NCBI GenBank assembly: GCA_947561715.1
Contig: OX387205.1
Coordinates: 1,245,001-1,309,000, forward strand
Length of the DNA stretch: 64,000 bases
Origin: Ascidia mentula
Lineage: Eukaryota > Chordata > Ascidiacea > Phlebobranchia > Ascidiidae
Direction: 5' to 3'
The notes beneath the pieces were generated by a model, which did no database searches, had not been told where the DNA came from, and worked only from the letters and a program-made list of their open reading frames with translations. Position numbers and translations under genes: made by a program. Below, in pieces: positions 36,901 through 48,847 of this stretch; the first letter of the stretch is position 1, and every line of letters starts with the position of its first letter.

Positions 36901-39900
36901 TAATGAAAATTCTTTAGGTTTGTGCCTAATTAAATCAAATTAAAGTATTAGTGTTTATAACCTGCACCAAAGGAAGCACATAAAACGACAAGAATAATCA
37001 CATACACTTAATGAGATTGCAATCATTTTGTCTGGCATTTATTCCAGGTCACTTTGAAAGCTAAAAGAAGCAACAAAGGAAACCCCCGGGTTTAATCCTA
37101 ATTCCCATGGCAGACAACTGGAAGGTTGATGCATGAGATAGGGATGTTGGGTTTTAATGCGTCAGTGGATACACAGTAATGAATAGCAATTAACAAATGT
37201 GTTACATTGTCACATGAGTTCTTTCAGGGAACATTTCATAGTTTTACAAAGCTGTTATAGTGGATTCATTCCATAATATATAAATATATGTTTAAATTAT
37301 AAAGTAAGCTGCATCAGTCTCCAGTAACTTGAAAGCACTTTTCTTGTGCCTTTGCAATTACTGTGAAGTGGTAATTTCATTTAGTGGTTTTAATAACTTT
37401 AATGATGTGTCTACTGCTGCTTGTATTTCATTCTGTTGCAAACATATACAGTCTACAAATTGCCAATTTCAATTAAACTAAACCTAAGGATTGTTGTTGA
37501 AAACTGTCAGCAACTTTTACCATAAGTCAATGAAAATTACAGTACAAGTTCCATGTTAAAAACACAATTTTCAAAAACAAAATGTTGTCAATTCACCAAA
37601 ACAAAACATTAGTTAGTGGATAAACTTAACCCTTAACTCACTACTACAGGTTGGTCCGTTCATATCTATCAAATTGTCGGCAACTTGGCCCTCGACTTGG
37701 ATTTGTTGCCATGTAATAGTTTCAATGTGACACAGATTGGGATTGGCATACAAAAGAAGGTGTCCTATTCATAGCAATTGTTACCTCATCGCGTGTTTAT
37801 TAAATTGTTTATGCTAATTGTTGACTAGTTTGGGCCGTAGTGATGAAAAAATTTAAAACTTCATACAGGTTACTAACTGAACAACATCAGCAAGAGACAA
37901 AATTATGACATTGGGCTTTTCCAATACTAAATGTCAAAAAATGTTCAAGCAACGCATTTAGCTGATCAACAGCCATATTCTGGAGTTCAAGCATTCAGCG
38001 TTTTGAAGGAGGGTGTAACAGTTATTGATCATTGCACATAAGAAGTGTTAAAGCTAAACATGTAGTAGTATGGTGATTTCATCATCAGACATAACAGCTT
38101 TCCTAGAAGTTGCACAGGAAACATAACAACAAGGGGGGAGCTACCAATACCCAGAAAACATAAAAAAAAACGCATGATGACGAGAAACAACTAATCAATC
38201 AGTTCCCTATCGAGCCAACATACAAGTAACAAAACTGGTTTTCCTACCGTTATCAATGCGTTCCAGAGAATTAAGGCACAATTCTCGAAGTTGTGATTCA
38301 CCCGTGTACACAGTGAGAGCAAAACTCTGACCCTTCAGCTGTTTCCCTCGTATTCGCTTCAGATTTCTGTAACAAAACACAAATTAGTTACATCCTCTGT
38401 CATTGACGTAGTTGAACGGATGAATACAGGGCAGCTAGAGAATACACCAACAACAGTGCCATATATAAAGTGCAATTTTCTTAGCTAATCCACCAAAAAT
38501 CAATTACAATCAAGACTGTCTGCATACTTTTACAGGCCTCCATTGTTTAGAAAGATTTTACTGCACAAATGCAAGCCACACGAAGTAAAATTGAATGGGA
38601 TGTACTTACTTGAACAAACACAAGTCATTTCTATGCCAATATTCTATTGCAAGGTATCCAGTAATTTCTTCCACGTTCTGGAAAGCATCCACTATGGTGT
38701 CGTAAGTCACAGGCTTTAATTGACAAAATGTGTCCCTGTAATTCAGTTTAAAACAGTTAGCAACGGCAGTGACTGTCATTTTTTGACCATAACATTTTTT
38801 TTATCATAATTCAGGTGCATTATTAACTATTTAGACCCTAAAAATGATAGGTGAAATATGCAACAAAACAAAGTTGCACCTCATAACTGGCCATATCAAT
38901 TTGTTTTTGATAAAGAAAATGCGTAACTTTGAGCAATTAAACATCCAGACAAGGGAGTTTTTTAACCCTATTGAGACAAATTGTCCATGGAAAATAAACG
39001 GAAATGCAGAAAAAGCATTTAATTAGACTCAATCAATACTTATTCAATCTTTCGAACAGAAAACAGAAACCGGTTTGCGTTTGTGCATGCAATAGCACAA
39101 GCAAAAAATGGCTAATGCTCAATTTGAAACAACAAAAAAACACTTAAACATCTCTAAGAACATAAATAAAAATTAAAAAGTAAATTAAAATAGTAATGAT
39201 ATTGAAATTAAAAAAATATACAGGCACATATAAAACTATAAACAACAAAAGATTATGCCTGGAAAATCATGCAAACCTTTATTTGGTCATTCAGCATATT
39301 TTATCTTAATAACTTAGCAGTATTTCAGGTAACCAATTAACAGAATTGTGATTGTATGTTTGTTTTGTGCAAAGTATGTAAAAAACAATATTTTGAATAA
39401 TTTTTGCTAGTTAGAATAATGCAACAGGATGATTGTCGCAGTAATTACATGTACTTTTGACATGACGCAATTGTCGTCTGCCAGACAAGAATGTCTCCTG
39501 CCATAAACCATTAATACTGAGTGCCTGTTAAAATGGCTGGAGGCAGAAATGTGGCTCACTTTATCAGACAGGACGTGACACACGTTCCGAGCCCGAAAAT
39601 AAGATTGTGCCCCTTGGTACGTGCGGACTTCATGCAAAAGAACATGCGCGCCTTCGTGGAGCATGCGGCGCGGTGTAAAGTGCACGCCTATTGCTTCCTG
39701 TAGTCTGATAGTCTTGGAGAGCGTAACCTCCGGCTACTTGGGCTAAGTGCACATAAATCCCATATGTCTTAAAAACAAGAGCCACCAAGATCTAACAACC
39801 AGTACCATCACCCCATTGCGAACATACTAACACTCAAACCCTTACATAGCACATGTAAGTATATGCATGACAAAAAAAATAAAACAGTTTTTTTGTGAAT

Positions 39901-42900
39901 GGACAATTGCTAAATGTCACTACTGTAGTGCTGGTTTTTGTCCCTAGAAAAAAGGAGCAAACTAAGTAAAAAGGTCGACGACTTCTTCAAAATAATGTAA
40001 ACTGCGGGTCATAATATGCAAATTAAAGAATACAAGTTTTGCCAACTTAAAATATGAGCGTTTTTATTTGTAACAGCCAGCGTAAAAATAAAATTTTAGC
40101 AAATGCTCGCTGGGCCATTACCGACTTCCACTGGACTGTCCGCTACTTGACGAAAGTGGGAAATATTTTCTAAATGAGTGAAATAAATGAGAGAATAAGA
40201 GTGTTTTAAGTAAAAAAACATGCCAGGAAAAATACCCTGTAATAAATTTGAAATTTTATGAACATAAATTGTTATTTTATCACCAAAATAAACACCCTGG
40301 TAAAAGTTTCAATACTTCAAAATAACTCCAGTTGTCAAGTTGGGAAAGAACCTACCCCTTAAATGTGCTTGTAATGAATACAAGATTCCCGACAATAATC
40401 GTGCAATTTCTGTTAAAGTGATGAATGTTGGAGGCATCGATGTAGGTGTGGTTTCTTAACGGTCCATGATCAACACCAAGACCATAGCAAACTGTAAAAG
40501 ACACAGGTTCCTGAAGATAACGACTACTTCCTTGGTGACGTGGGAACAACTTGTGAAGGATTAGCAAGGAGCATAACAGAGCTTATCTATGATAGATTAG
40601 CAACTGTTGTGTAAAGACCAGGTGGTTGTTTCCGGGCGGATATCTGCTTTAATGAAGTTGTCATTTTTTCAAGGATAAATCTTAGTCACAACTTGTTTAC
40701 TATTCCATGATTCATGAAGAAAGGAAGTCTAATGCTTACAGAGTGCTTGTTTTTTACCTGAAGCAAATCCATCAATGTTACAGGGAATAATCGCGGTGGT
40801 TTATAAACACATCCCAAATTTGTAACTTGAAACATGGTTCCTAATGTGGGTGGGGCATTTATCAACAACTAACTAATACATAGGCAGGATGCCTTATCTG
40901 CCACATAACAAGAGTGGGATGTAATCTTTGGGTTATCTGCATAGGATGTGAATGTATGTTTATGTAATAAAGGTTACTCACTGTTTCCACATTTTCCCCC
41001 GTCTCTACACGGGGAGCAAGTGTTGTTCTCGTAATCGAACGTTCCCTTCTCGCAATAACGCTTACAGTATTTTCCCGTTTTGGGAACGTTTTCTAAAAAT
41101 AAAACACTTTCATTGTCACATGCTTGCTAATTAATCAATAACATTTAAATATTTAAACATATGCGAAGAATATATTTATTTTTATTTCCTAAAGTCAAAG
41201 GTACATTGACAAACAAGTTATAAATAAATTGCATTTTTAAATCCAGAATATTCCAAACATTGGGCATAGCAAGACTGCCACACAAATGCAGGTTTGCAAA
41301 ACAGATAAACAGAAACACAATAAGCAAGGTATCAATGATTCATTGATGTAACTCTATATGTTCTCTACATCACTTGTGTATACAGTACGCGTACATGTGT
41401 TAAACATAACACTCACCCGGGCATTGGTTGACACAATAACGTGCAAACTGGTACTTGCTAACCACTGACGATATCCCCCCACGGTCTGGGTCCATCTGTG
41501 ATTCAAACGGACAAACAGCCTCACATTTGCCATCGTTGTTTATTTTGTTGCAACCCTGCAAAGGTGGATCAAAACTTTAAAGGAAACCCAACCTTGAAAA
41601 ACAATGCAACTAGTGCAAGGATTGCAAAACAGCATTGCAGCAATAAGCAATGTTTGGACATCATTTCAATAAAAATTAGATTTTAAATGCTGTCCAGGAG
41701 ACGGTTGTTGTCCTGCCATCAACACTTGCAGTACTTTTAACATTTTATCTCCACCAACAAAATGTATTTGTTTAAACTAGGTTTAATTATAACATAGGGC
41801 TAGTGTGCCAATCACAAACACACTTCTTACGCTTCAGTGACTGTCAATGTGTTATGTACACAACCCTATACAAGAGAGAGCGCTGTGGCACACAATACAA
41901 CGTGTAGCTTTCGCTCTTCTATAAATATACCACATACACGCAAATAAGCCATGCTCAGTCGTTTTGTGAAACTAAATAAATGTGCACATGTTTTTCCTTC
42001 TGTGATCAAGTGTTAGTATATGTGACTTGGGATTTACTATCTCTTTGCACAGAGCAGAACTAAATTAGGTCAGTTTGAGATTGCAGCAACAACAGGATTT
42101 GAAATGTAACTTGCATTCACTATGCATGATGCAATTTAAAGCATTGCAGACAAAGGCTCAAATAAGAAGTACATTTAACTAACTATGCAATGCAGTTTGT
42201 GATGCATTTATAAAGTACACCAAACAAACTGAACACCATAACAAAATTTTACGAAATGCAAAGCTTTCAACTGTTGTCGATTAACCAAAAGCCATAAAAT
42301 TTTCTTGTGTCGTACCACGCAGTATTTTGCTTTTTCAGCAGTTGCAATGATGGAAGGCATGGTGTCAAGGCACCCTCCAGCACAAGAATCACTGCAACAA
42401 GTCAAGTGACGGTTGCACGGTCCTCCACAGTTTGTACACACAGTTCTGGTAACTAAAGGAAAATGTATATACCTAGTAGGTAACCTTATGACAAATGTTC
42501 AAAACTTTCTCAATTGATGAAAACTTTTTTGCTTGGTAAATACTTGTTTAATACAGTATTACAGCTAAGTTGACAAAAAAACAAATATTTGGTTTAATAA
42601 ACATGCAACTGTTTTCTCCAACATGGGCCAGCTTAGTCAGTGTCAGAATTTTCAAAAAAGGTTGTTGACTGTTTGTTATGTCAGCATTACTATTACAAGA
42701 TACCAGCAAACTTTTAAAATATTGATAATTCCAAACATATTTTGTTAAATTTCTTACTTCTTTGGCAGAGACTTGTTGAGTTACCCCAGCAGTAGTCGGT
42801 ACGAACAGTGCCTTTGACCGTTACCGGAGGACAAAAATTGCATATGGGACCTAGTTCAGAAAACAAACACAGGTTTGCAGCCAATCTTATTTCACACAGT

Positions 42901-45900
42901 AATTTTAATCATTAAGAGGAACAAGATAGCTGATCTAAAAATCATTTGCGAACATTTCTATGGTATCTACAATCATTCTTCATAGCTATATTGCTAAAGA
43001 TTTAAAAAAACATTATGTTCCTAACTTTATTCAGTTGTTTAATTAATTCCCCAGAAAACCGACAAAATATTGTTTTCACTTACATTGCCTGAAGTTCTTA
43101 AAATTTTTGTCGATAACCTTTTGCGTTGAACCAAGTTTAAATATCTCCCCTTCCCAGATGATATTGTTCATGTTACAGAGGCTGTTGTTGACAAACCCAA
43201 CATCTCCATCCAAAATTTCTGCATAAAAAGAGATTTATTGGACTTTTATTAAGGTATTAATTTGAAATGTCAACAGCAGAACAAATGTTGATAGACTGTG
43301 CAGCAAGGACAGAGAATAGCAGAAAAACATACAAACCTGTTAAGTTCTGCATGCGAAGTTCACGCAGGTAATTCTGGTTTTTGTCATCACAATGCTCCAC
43401 AAAGAGTGCATATTGTCTGCCCTGTACCACCACCGATTGATTGTTTTTCCCAGGGCAGCGTGTGTTTGCATTATTGCTCTCAACGTATTTTTCAATGCCA
43501 CGAATAAGGCGCAATGATGAGAGGTCAATGTAGTCCACATATACTCGTGAAATTAAGACGTATCCTGTCACTTGCTCAATGTGCTAAACAAATTAAATAT
43601 TATTGAAACAAAAAAAAACACCTGATATTGTGATTTATTACAGGTAAATTATGAAATATGGGTAAAATGTATGTAAAATAAATAGAGATTCGATAGCTGC
43701 AGACCGCAGTGCACACTGTTTCTGGAGACGTTTTATGATATTCTGTACGTACATATGTTACATGGGAAGTGAAAATAATTATTAGGAAGCAAACAATACT
43801 GAATTTTGTTATTTACCTTGAACTTTTTAAAAATGCAAATCATTAAATCAAGAAAACTACAATCAGTATGAAACTGTGGAGTGCAATAAGTATAATGCAG
43901 TGACAGAATAATAAATGAACCCTCAACATTATAAGTAAAGGCTAAGTGTGTTATCAGCCTTTCAAACAGGCCATTAAGTTTTAGCCAAGAGCATATCACA
44001 AAGCTCAAACAGGTTGTGAGCATCACATGCAAACAAGCGTGCCCCGAAATCCCATCTTATCGGTGAGAGGAGCTTTAGAATCGTAGGCTATTTACTCAGC
44101 AATCAATTCAAGACGCTAGGTACATAGAAAACACTATAGTGGGCAAAATTTCTCCATGACATGCCCTATAAACTACCAGTCATGGCTGTTGTGTGTCTTT
44201 GGGTGGAGCCAAGTGATATGAAACAGATAGCTCTTTATTATGTTTGTGTAGTCTGCCTGTTACCTTGTTTGTGGTTATATTTCTTTGTTAAACTTGATTA
44301 AGCTCTTAAGCACAATTAAAAAATTTGCTCCTACCTACTGCATAAATTTATCATTACATCAAACATACAGTAAAATTACTTGGATATATTATTATCCCAC
44401 TGAAGAAAATAATATAAAAACAAAAAGAGTTCAATATTTTAAACTAATGCACCTTTGTGAACTCTATAGGTTGGATAACATTGCTCTTCGGATTAGGAGT
44501 AATCACTGCAAGTTCAAGATTTCCATCAACGAGTGTGCAATTCGTATAACGTTGTTCCAAATCCCTGTAGTAGCTGTCTGAGCTCACATGCGATGAAGTC
44601 CTTGTGTTCGTTCCTTTGCACACTAAACAGAAAAAAACAATTACCAGTATGACTGCACTATTCGTTTCATGCCATTTTGTTTAGGGTTTGATTTATCGAC
44701 CTTTGGTGAAAAATAAACCAGTTTCGATATTTTGGTTTTAATGATGAATTTGCTTCCAATGTTATTTTCAAAAATATAGGATTTTTATTGGCAAAATGCA
44801 ACAATGGTATGATTTACAATATAAACCATGTGAATATTTGTGATGTGGCACAGCTTTGTGGGCCGATTTCAAGGAACTGAGTTTATGAAATACTTCATAG
44901 AATTTTTAATCAGTCCATATTGTTGTGCTGCCTGTTTCTGTTTGGTCACATACATTTAATGGTACGGTACATGTAAAATTTTCTATAGGAGTGGCATTGT
45001 TTTGATAACAAGGCATATTTGCTCTGTGCAGGAATAACTAGGTTATGCAAAGGTGAATCCTGGCGAAGTTGCAGCTCTTAAAAATGTGACAAGTATAATC
45101 CAATAAAAACATGACAGAGCACTTACCACACACAGTCTTGGGACAACACTGGTCTGGCTGGTGCAAAAGAATTGGTGTTTTTGGAAAGGTGCATTCTAAT
45201 GTGGGTGGGCATATCTTGCCAGCACAGGGATCTAAATTTAAAAAAAAATATGATGTTAATACTAGGATATAACTAATATTCATCTCAATTATCGTGGATG
45301 AATATATTGTTTTTTCTGAAATGTAATGTTATGACAACATTATGAGACTTACATGCATAATAGTTTTGTAATAAAGTTGTTACAATTAAACAAAAAATTT
45401 AAGTAAATTAATTCTGTTGTGGTTCAGGAACAATGATAGTTAAGAAGTCACCAGCAAATAGAACATAGAAAAAAATCTTTTGTGTACAACTTAAGATTGG
45501 CTATAGTTTATCACTGTAACTGCACACAGTTAGGCTTTAAAATCCTCTTTAATGCATTTTGTAAAAAAGCAACCTACATAAAAAATTTTAAAAACAAGTT
45601 TAAATATAATTCTTAACAGAAAAACAGTAGATTGGTGGCTAGATATACTAGTGCATTAAAATGGACAGTTTTATAGTGCAGCCAAATGGTTTAAGCGCCA
45701 CCAACTCTATGACGTAAAGAGTGAGAAGGGCCGAAACATGACATGTATTCACAAAAAACTTTTATACTTGAAGATTAAGATAGCGGCTCCACCACAGGAA
45801 ACTAGCCGCTGTCAACGCATGAATGATAGGGTGAATTTTTTCGTGACGATATTATTTCTTCAGACCCTCAAACCATATTTAAGGCGACACAGCTGTTACA

Positions 45901-46210
45901 TGCACAAACCACCCATGTACATAGGAGCAATATTTAGGTCACTATGACAAAGCATCTTGTTTAAAAGGCATCAATCTTTGGAAATTGAATTGATATTAAA
46001 GGTATATTTTGATGGATCATCCATACATACCACATTTTTCTGGTAATAAAACAAACTGTGATGAATTTATTTTGTAACCAGAGAATGGATCACCACCCAA
46101 TCAATTTATTGTCTGTAAAACACATGAATATTACACAAAAAATGCTTACCTGCGGAAAAGGAAACTTGAAAGGTGGCAAAAACCCACAAAGTAAGAACAG
46201 CTACCTCCAT
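21925..46210 (-). CDS. ErbB: ErbB/EGFR-family receptor tyrosine kinase
   Basis: Exons in transcript order: 46210-46150, 45231-45127, 44622-44453, 43583-43337, 43218-43084, 42850-42758, 42452-42316, 41555-41417, 41092-40982, 40491-40356, 38735-38610, 38366-38248, then 37764-37642 or 36745-36626, 35104-34909, 33854-33765, 33440-33333, 33086-33002, 32698-32592, 32188-32050, 31678-31511, 31096-31010, 30300-30109, 29871-29716, 29441-29319, 28861-28762, 27726-27629, 26889-26740, 26345-26280, 25114-24871, 24603-24526, 23673-23569 and 22460-21925. All phases join; about 1509 aa. Order: signal peptide [20 protein letters not shown]; a Cys-rich insert; two L domains alternating with two furin-like Cys-rich domains; a TM segment near residues 767-788; kinase; long tail. 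The kinase looks active: GSGAFG loop (847-852), K876, HRDLAARN (D972), DFG (990-992), activation-loop Y in YHAEGGK. Tail Grb2-type sites are YENQ and YVNT; further sites are EEYLIP, AEYM and PEYM. It is probably the sole ErbB of this animal, as expected before the vertebrate duplications (inference). Confidence 0.95.
24065..24308. mobile_element. hAT-like non-autonomous element
   Basis: Ends are CAGTGATTTCCAACCT and the inverted AGGTTGGGAACCACTG, the typical hAT terminal pattern. No coding sequence is present. The flanking 8-mers match poorly (about 4 of 8), so the target duplication has decayed. It lies in an ErbB intron. Confidence 0.6.
26929..27000. repeat. perfect 27-bp inverted repeat, hairpin
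   Basis: Arms 26929-26955 and 26974-27000 are exact reverse complements around an 18-nt AT loop. It lies in the ErbB intron just before the exon at 26889-26740, and its size is like a miRNA precursor. Confidence 0.7.
36626..36745 (-). other. ErbB: ErbB alternative exon B, end of L2 domain
   Basis: A 120-nt exon, phase 1 to phase 1, with AG/GT borders (TTACAG and GTGAG). It encodes [20 protein letters not shown] and ends DNQKTSSC. It aligns without gaps over about 22 residues with the product of the exon at 37642-37764 (shared G, N, LC, TI, WQQI) and with the NLCY...TINW segment of EGFR. It joins in frame to exons 38366-38248 and 35104-34909. Confidence 0.8.
37642..37764 (-). other. ErbB: ErbB alternative exon A, end of L2 domain
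   Basis: A 123-nt exon, phase 1 to phase 1, acceptor GAATAG, donor GTGAGT. It encodes [20 protein letters not shown] and ends DMNGPTCS. It is the upstream member of the homologous pair with 36626-36745; either exon alone gives a complete L2 domain. Confidence 0.8.
39520..39760. other. GC-rich block inside ErbB intron
   Basis: About 240 bp clearly richer in G and C than the AT-rich intron around it. A plus-strand frame at about 39533-39703 has no recognisable motif. It may be an inserted repeat or an old processed fragment. Confidence 0.3.
45127..45231 (-). other. ErbB: ErbB exon 2, von Willebrand C-like half-domain
   Basis: A 105-nt exon, phase 1 to phase 1, between the signal-peptide exon and the first L-domain exon. 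It begins [14 protein letters not shown] and ends [10 protein letters not shown], a C-x3-C-P-x4-C ... C-C-P-x3-C pattern typical of the C-terminal half of VWC modules. Skipping it keeps the frame. Confidence 0.7.
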
Positions 46211-47978
46211 AGTAAAACAATTGCCAGCTATCCAGCAGGATGTTGCTTGGCGATGGTTATCGTGACTATGTCCAGATATCAACCTTTCACATTACGTGCT
46301 TTCATATATCCGTAGTAAGCTTGCTGTTGGTAAACTGATACCCTCTTGCCAAGACAAATTTCCTAATTAGAAACCTTACTGGTTTACCGTTATGCTTTAG
46401 GTTGCAGCTTATAGTCAAGTAAAGAGAAGCTAGAAAAACAAATTGGGATGAAATGTATAAAATTGTTGGTCAAACACTCTGCACAGCATCAAAAAAAAAT
46501 TACAAAAAAACAAGGTTCTTTTCTTTTCTAGAATTATTAAACGCGTGGTTTTAGAATATTAGGGTGGAAATTATGTGCATAGATCTGATGCCAAAATGCA
46601 AATCTTTTGTAAAATTTGATCACCACCTTCAAACGCTGAAAACCAACATATTTGCATATAATATCTGACTGCACAGGCACTTTTCTTTGGCATGAAATTA
46701 TGCTCATGGAGAGCTGTCTGTACGCCACATTATTCCCTCTTTTTCTTATTAACTATCTCAAATGAGTTAACCCAAAAAACATTTGGACAGCACAAAATCA
46801 TTGTAAATTCCCTTTGTAAAAATTAGAAAAGTTAAAAAAAAATAAAGTTGACCAAAATTGCCCAGCTACTACTACAAGACATAAGCTTACAAGTTGCGAT
46901 ATTACTTTGATAGTGGCTTGTTTTACAATCATTACAGAGCAATCACTGGTTAAGTGCCCTTATTTGTAACCTATTCAAGCACTTGTCTCTGATACAACCT
47001 GATAATGAACTTTTAAAAATACAAAATCTATTGTTGTAATTCGGCCTACATCACATCTTATTCAAGAACTTAAAACTACACGATGTAATCTCGTTTAAGA
47101 CAACGCAAATAGGAAAATCTTTCGGCTAAACGGAACAAGCTTCATTGTACCCAATTGAACTTGTTCTGCCAAAATATCACTAAGTTTTCTTGTGTCATAC
47201 TTGTTAACCAAAACGCGTTAAAAAACCTAGCGTAGACATTCTTTCCCAGTCATTGGTTAGTCATCCACAAAAAGCACGCTCTCTTAACTAAGTTCTATTA
47301 ATGCGCCGTCTCAAATTACTCTTCACCCACCCGAAGAGCACAAACAAAACCTCCACATTTTCAAGTTACTCGCCCTCGCACAACCAAAGATTCCTTTTTT
47401 CTTTGAGTTCATTTGAACCTACTCAACCGTAACAGCTGCCTTTCGTGGCTCTTTTGTGACCTCTGGTTGTTTTGGAAAATAAACTCAACCGGTTACGTAT
47501 AGTATGTGTGCAACGAACAAAACCAATTTCTTTTAGGCCTACGCTTCAATCACTTTTTGTAACAGAGACAATTAAAGCGGGGCATATACTGTTGTAACTT
47601 TTGATATTGACACATTTGGATAAAAATTGGAAATACGCATGTAGCTATGTTTTGTCACCATGATTAGTAAATTATATGTAGCATTCTAAAAATATTAATG
47701 TTCTCAGAGATATGCATGTGCTCACACAAATACGTAGAAACGTGAGTCATTTTCCAACAAGCAACGAATGACAGCTTTTTTTGTCGTCCACCAGAAACGT
47801 TCGAGGCCTTTATCATATTACATTCCACGCAAACGTTTATCCCCTTTTGTGCCTAAACTGCCTTTAAATAAAATAGAAGCTTTATGGCCAAAGTGTGATT
47901 AATAAATAAAAACTGGATCAAAGAACCAAAGGCCCCTGGCAAGCTGTCGATCGCACACCGTATCAATAATTATAGGCC
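46211..47978. other. ErbB upstream region, no gene seen
   Basis: AT-rich sequence with no supportable coding or RNA gene. It should include the ErbB promoter and 5' UTR on the minus strand. No specific element can be assigned. Confidence 0.4.
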
Positions 47979-48216
47979 TATATTAAAATCCCAACAAAGC
48001 GATCTTTAAACAGCTCAGATGGATTTATTAAGAGAAAAATATATTTCGCCTAGGTTTTCGTAACCTTTTTGCGTTAGACTCTTTCCTTTCTGTTTTTCCA
48101 TTTTGGCAGTTTTGGTTAATGGAGAAACTGATGATGCCGTTTTAGGCGAAATATATTTTTCTCTTAATAAATCCATCTGAGCTGTCTAAAGATCGCTGTG
48201 TTGGGATTTTAATATA
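47979..48216. mobile_element. foldback element, 74-bp arms
   Basis: Arms 47979-48052 and 48143-48216 are inverted repeats with two mismatches over 74 bp, around a 90-bp unrelated centre. No frame is present. The outer ends are TATATTAAAATCCC. The near-identity of the arms suggests recent origin or gene conversion. Confidence 0.8.
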
Positions 48217-48543
48217 TACTTTATTGCCAAGTATTTTTTTAATTGTACCCCTGTGTTTCGAGCGCTGCGTGCCACAAATATCGACAAATTTGTCCTTTGT
48301 TATCATAAACATATAAACATTGCTAAGTTGTTCCTTTGCATATAGTTTCAAGCTAAAAGTAACTTAATGGTCTAACGCCATGTTGTTTACATCCTCGAAA
48401 CTGCGAGATAGCATGCTCGGTGACAAGGATACATCCTTTCCGTGTCGTCACAACCCGCTGTTTACCCGGCGATCTTTCGAAACATCGCAGTTTTTAGTAT
48501 GGGAGATAACTCTTCCGCACTTTGAATGACATGACGCTCACCG

Positions 48544-48750
48544 TTATACCGGGCTCGGGTCACGAACCGGAAGGACGAGTTCATCCCCTCTGTGATTCGC
48601 AACTTTCACAGAGGCCGATAGTGAATGGACAGGAAATGGTCTGACCATGTCTCCATTAATCGTGACGCTCGCTGACGTCATCACCGCATTTGCTAACATG
48701 AGAAAAAGGAAGCCGAACCGTGAAAGTGAAATGTTGGTAAGGTTCCGCAT
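48544..48750 (-). CDS. possible small secreted protein, unrecognised
   Basis: A 68-aa frame with an N-terminal signal-peptide look: MRNLTNISLSR, then the hydrophobic FGFLFLMLANAVM, then small residues. The mature part would be about 38-40 aa without cysteines, ending VLPVRDPSPV. It is richer in G and C than its surroundings. Its start codon lies inside the left arm of an imperfect inverted repeat (48733-48847), so it may belong to a mobile element or be chance. No homologue is recognised. It could also be a first exon, with a weak GTATAA donor near its end. Confidence 0.3.
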   Translation of the reverse strand: MRNLTNISLSRFGFLFLMLANAVMTSASVTINGDMVRPFPVHSLSASVKVANHRGDELVLPVRDPSPV

Positions 48751-48847
48751 GGTTAAACACCCAGAACAGAGAAAAACACAGCGTTTAACGTTGTCATGAT
48801 TTATTACAAGTAAAGTGGGTGTTTAATCAAGCGGAACCGTACCAACC
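48733..48847. repeat. imperfect inverted repeat, about 30-bp arms
   Basis: The left arm starts TTGGTAAGGTTCCGCATGG. The right arm is its reverse complement with about 27 of 30 bases matching, about 55 bp away. Confidence 0.55.

Noticed and set aside
45668..45760. Another possible hammerhead-like core (GGGCCGAAACATGACATG)
   Set aside because: No CTGATGA and no paired stem II upstream; only the GAAAC part matches.
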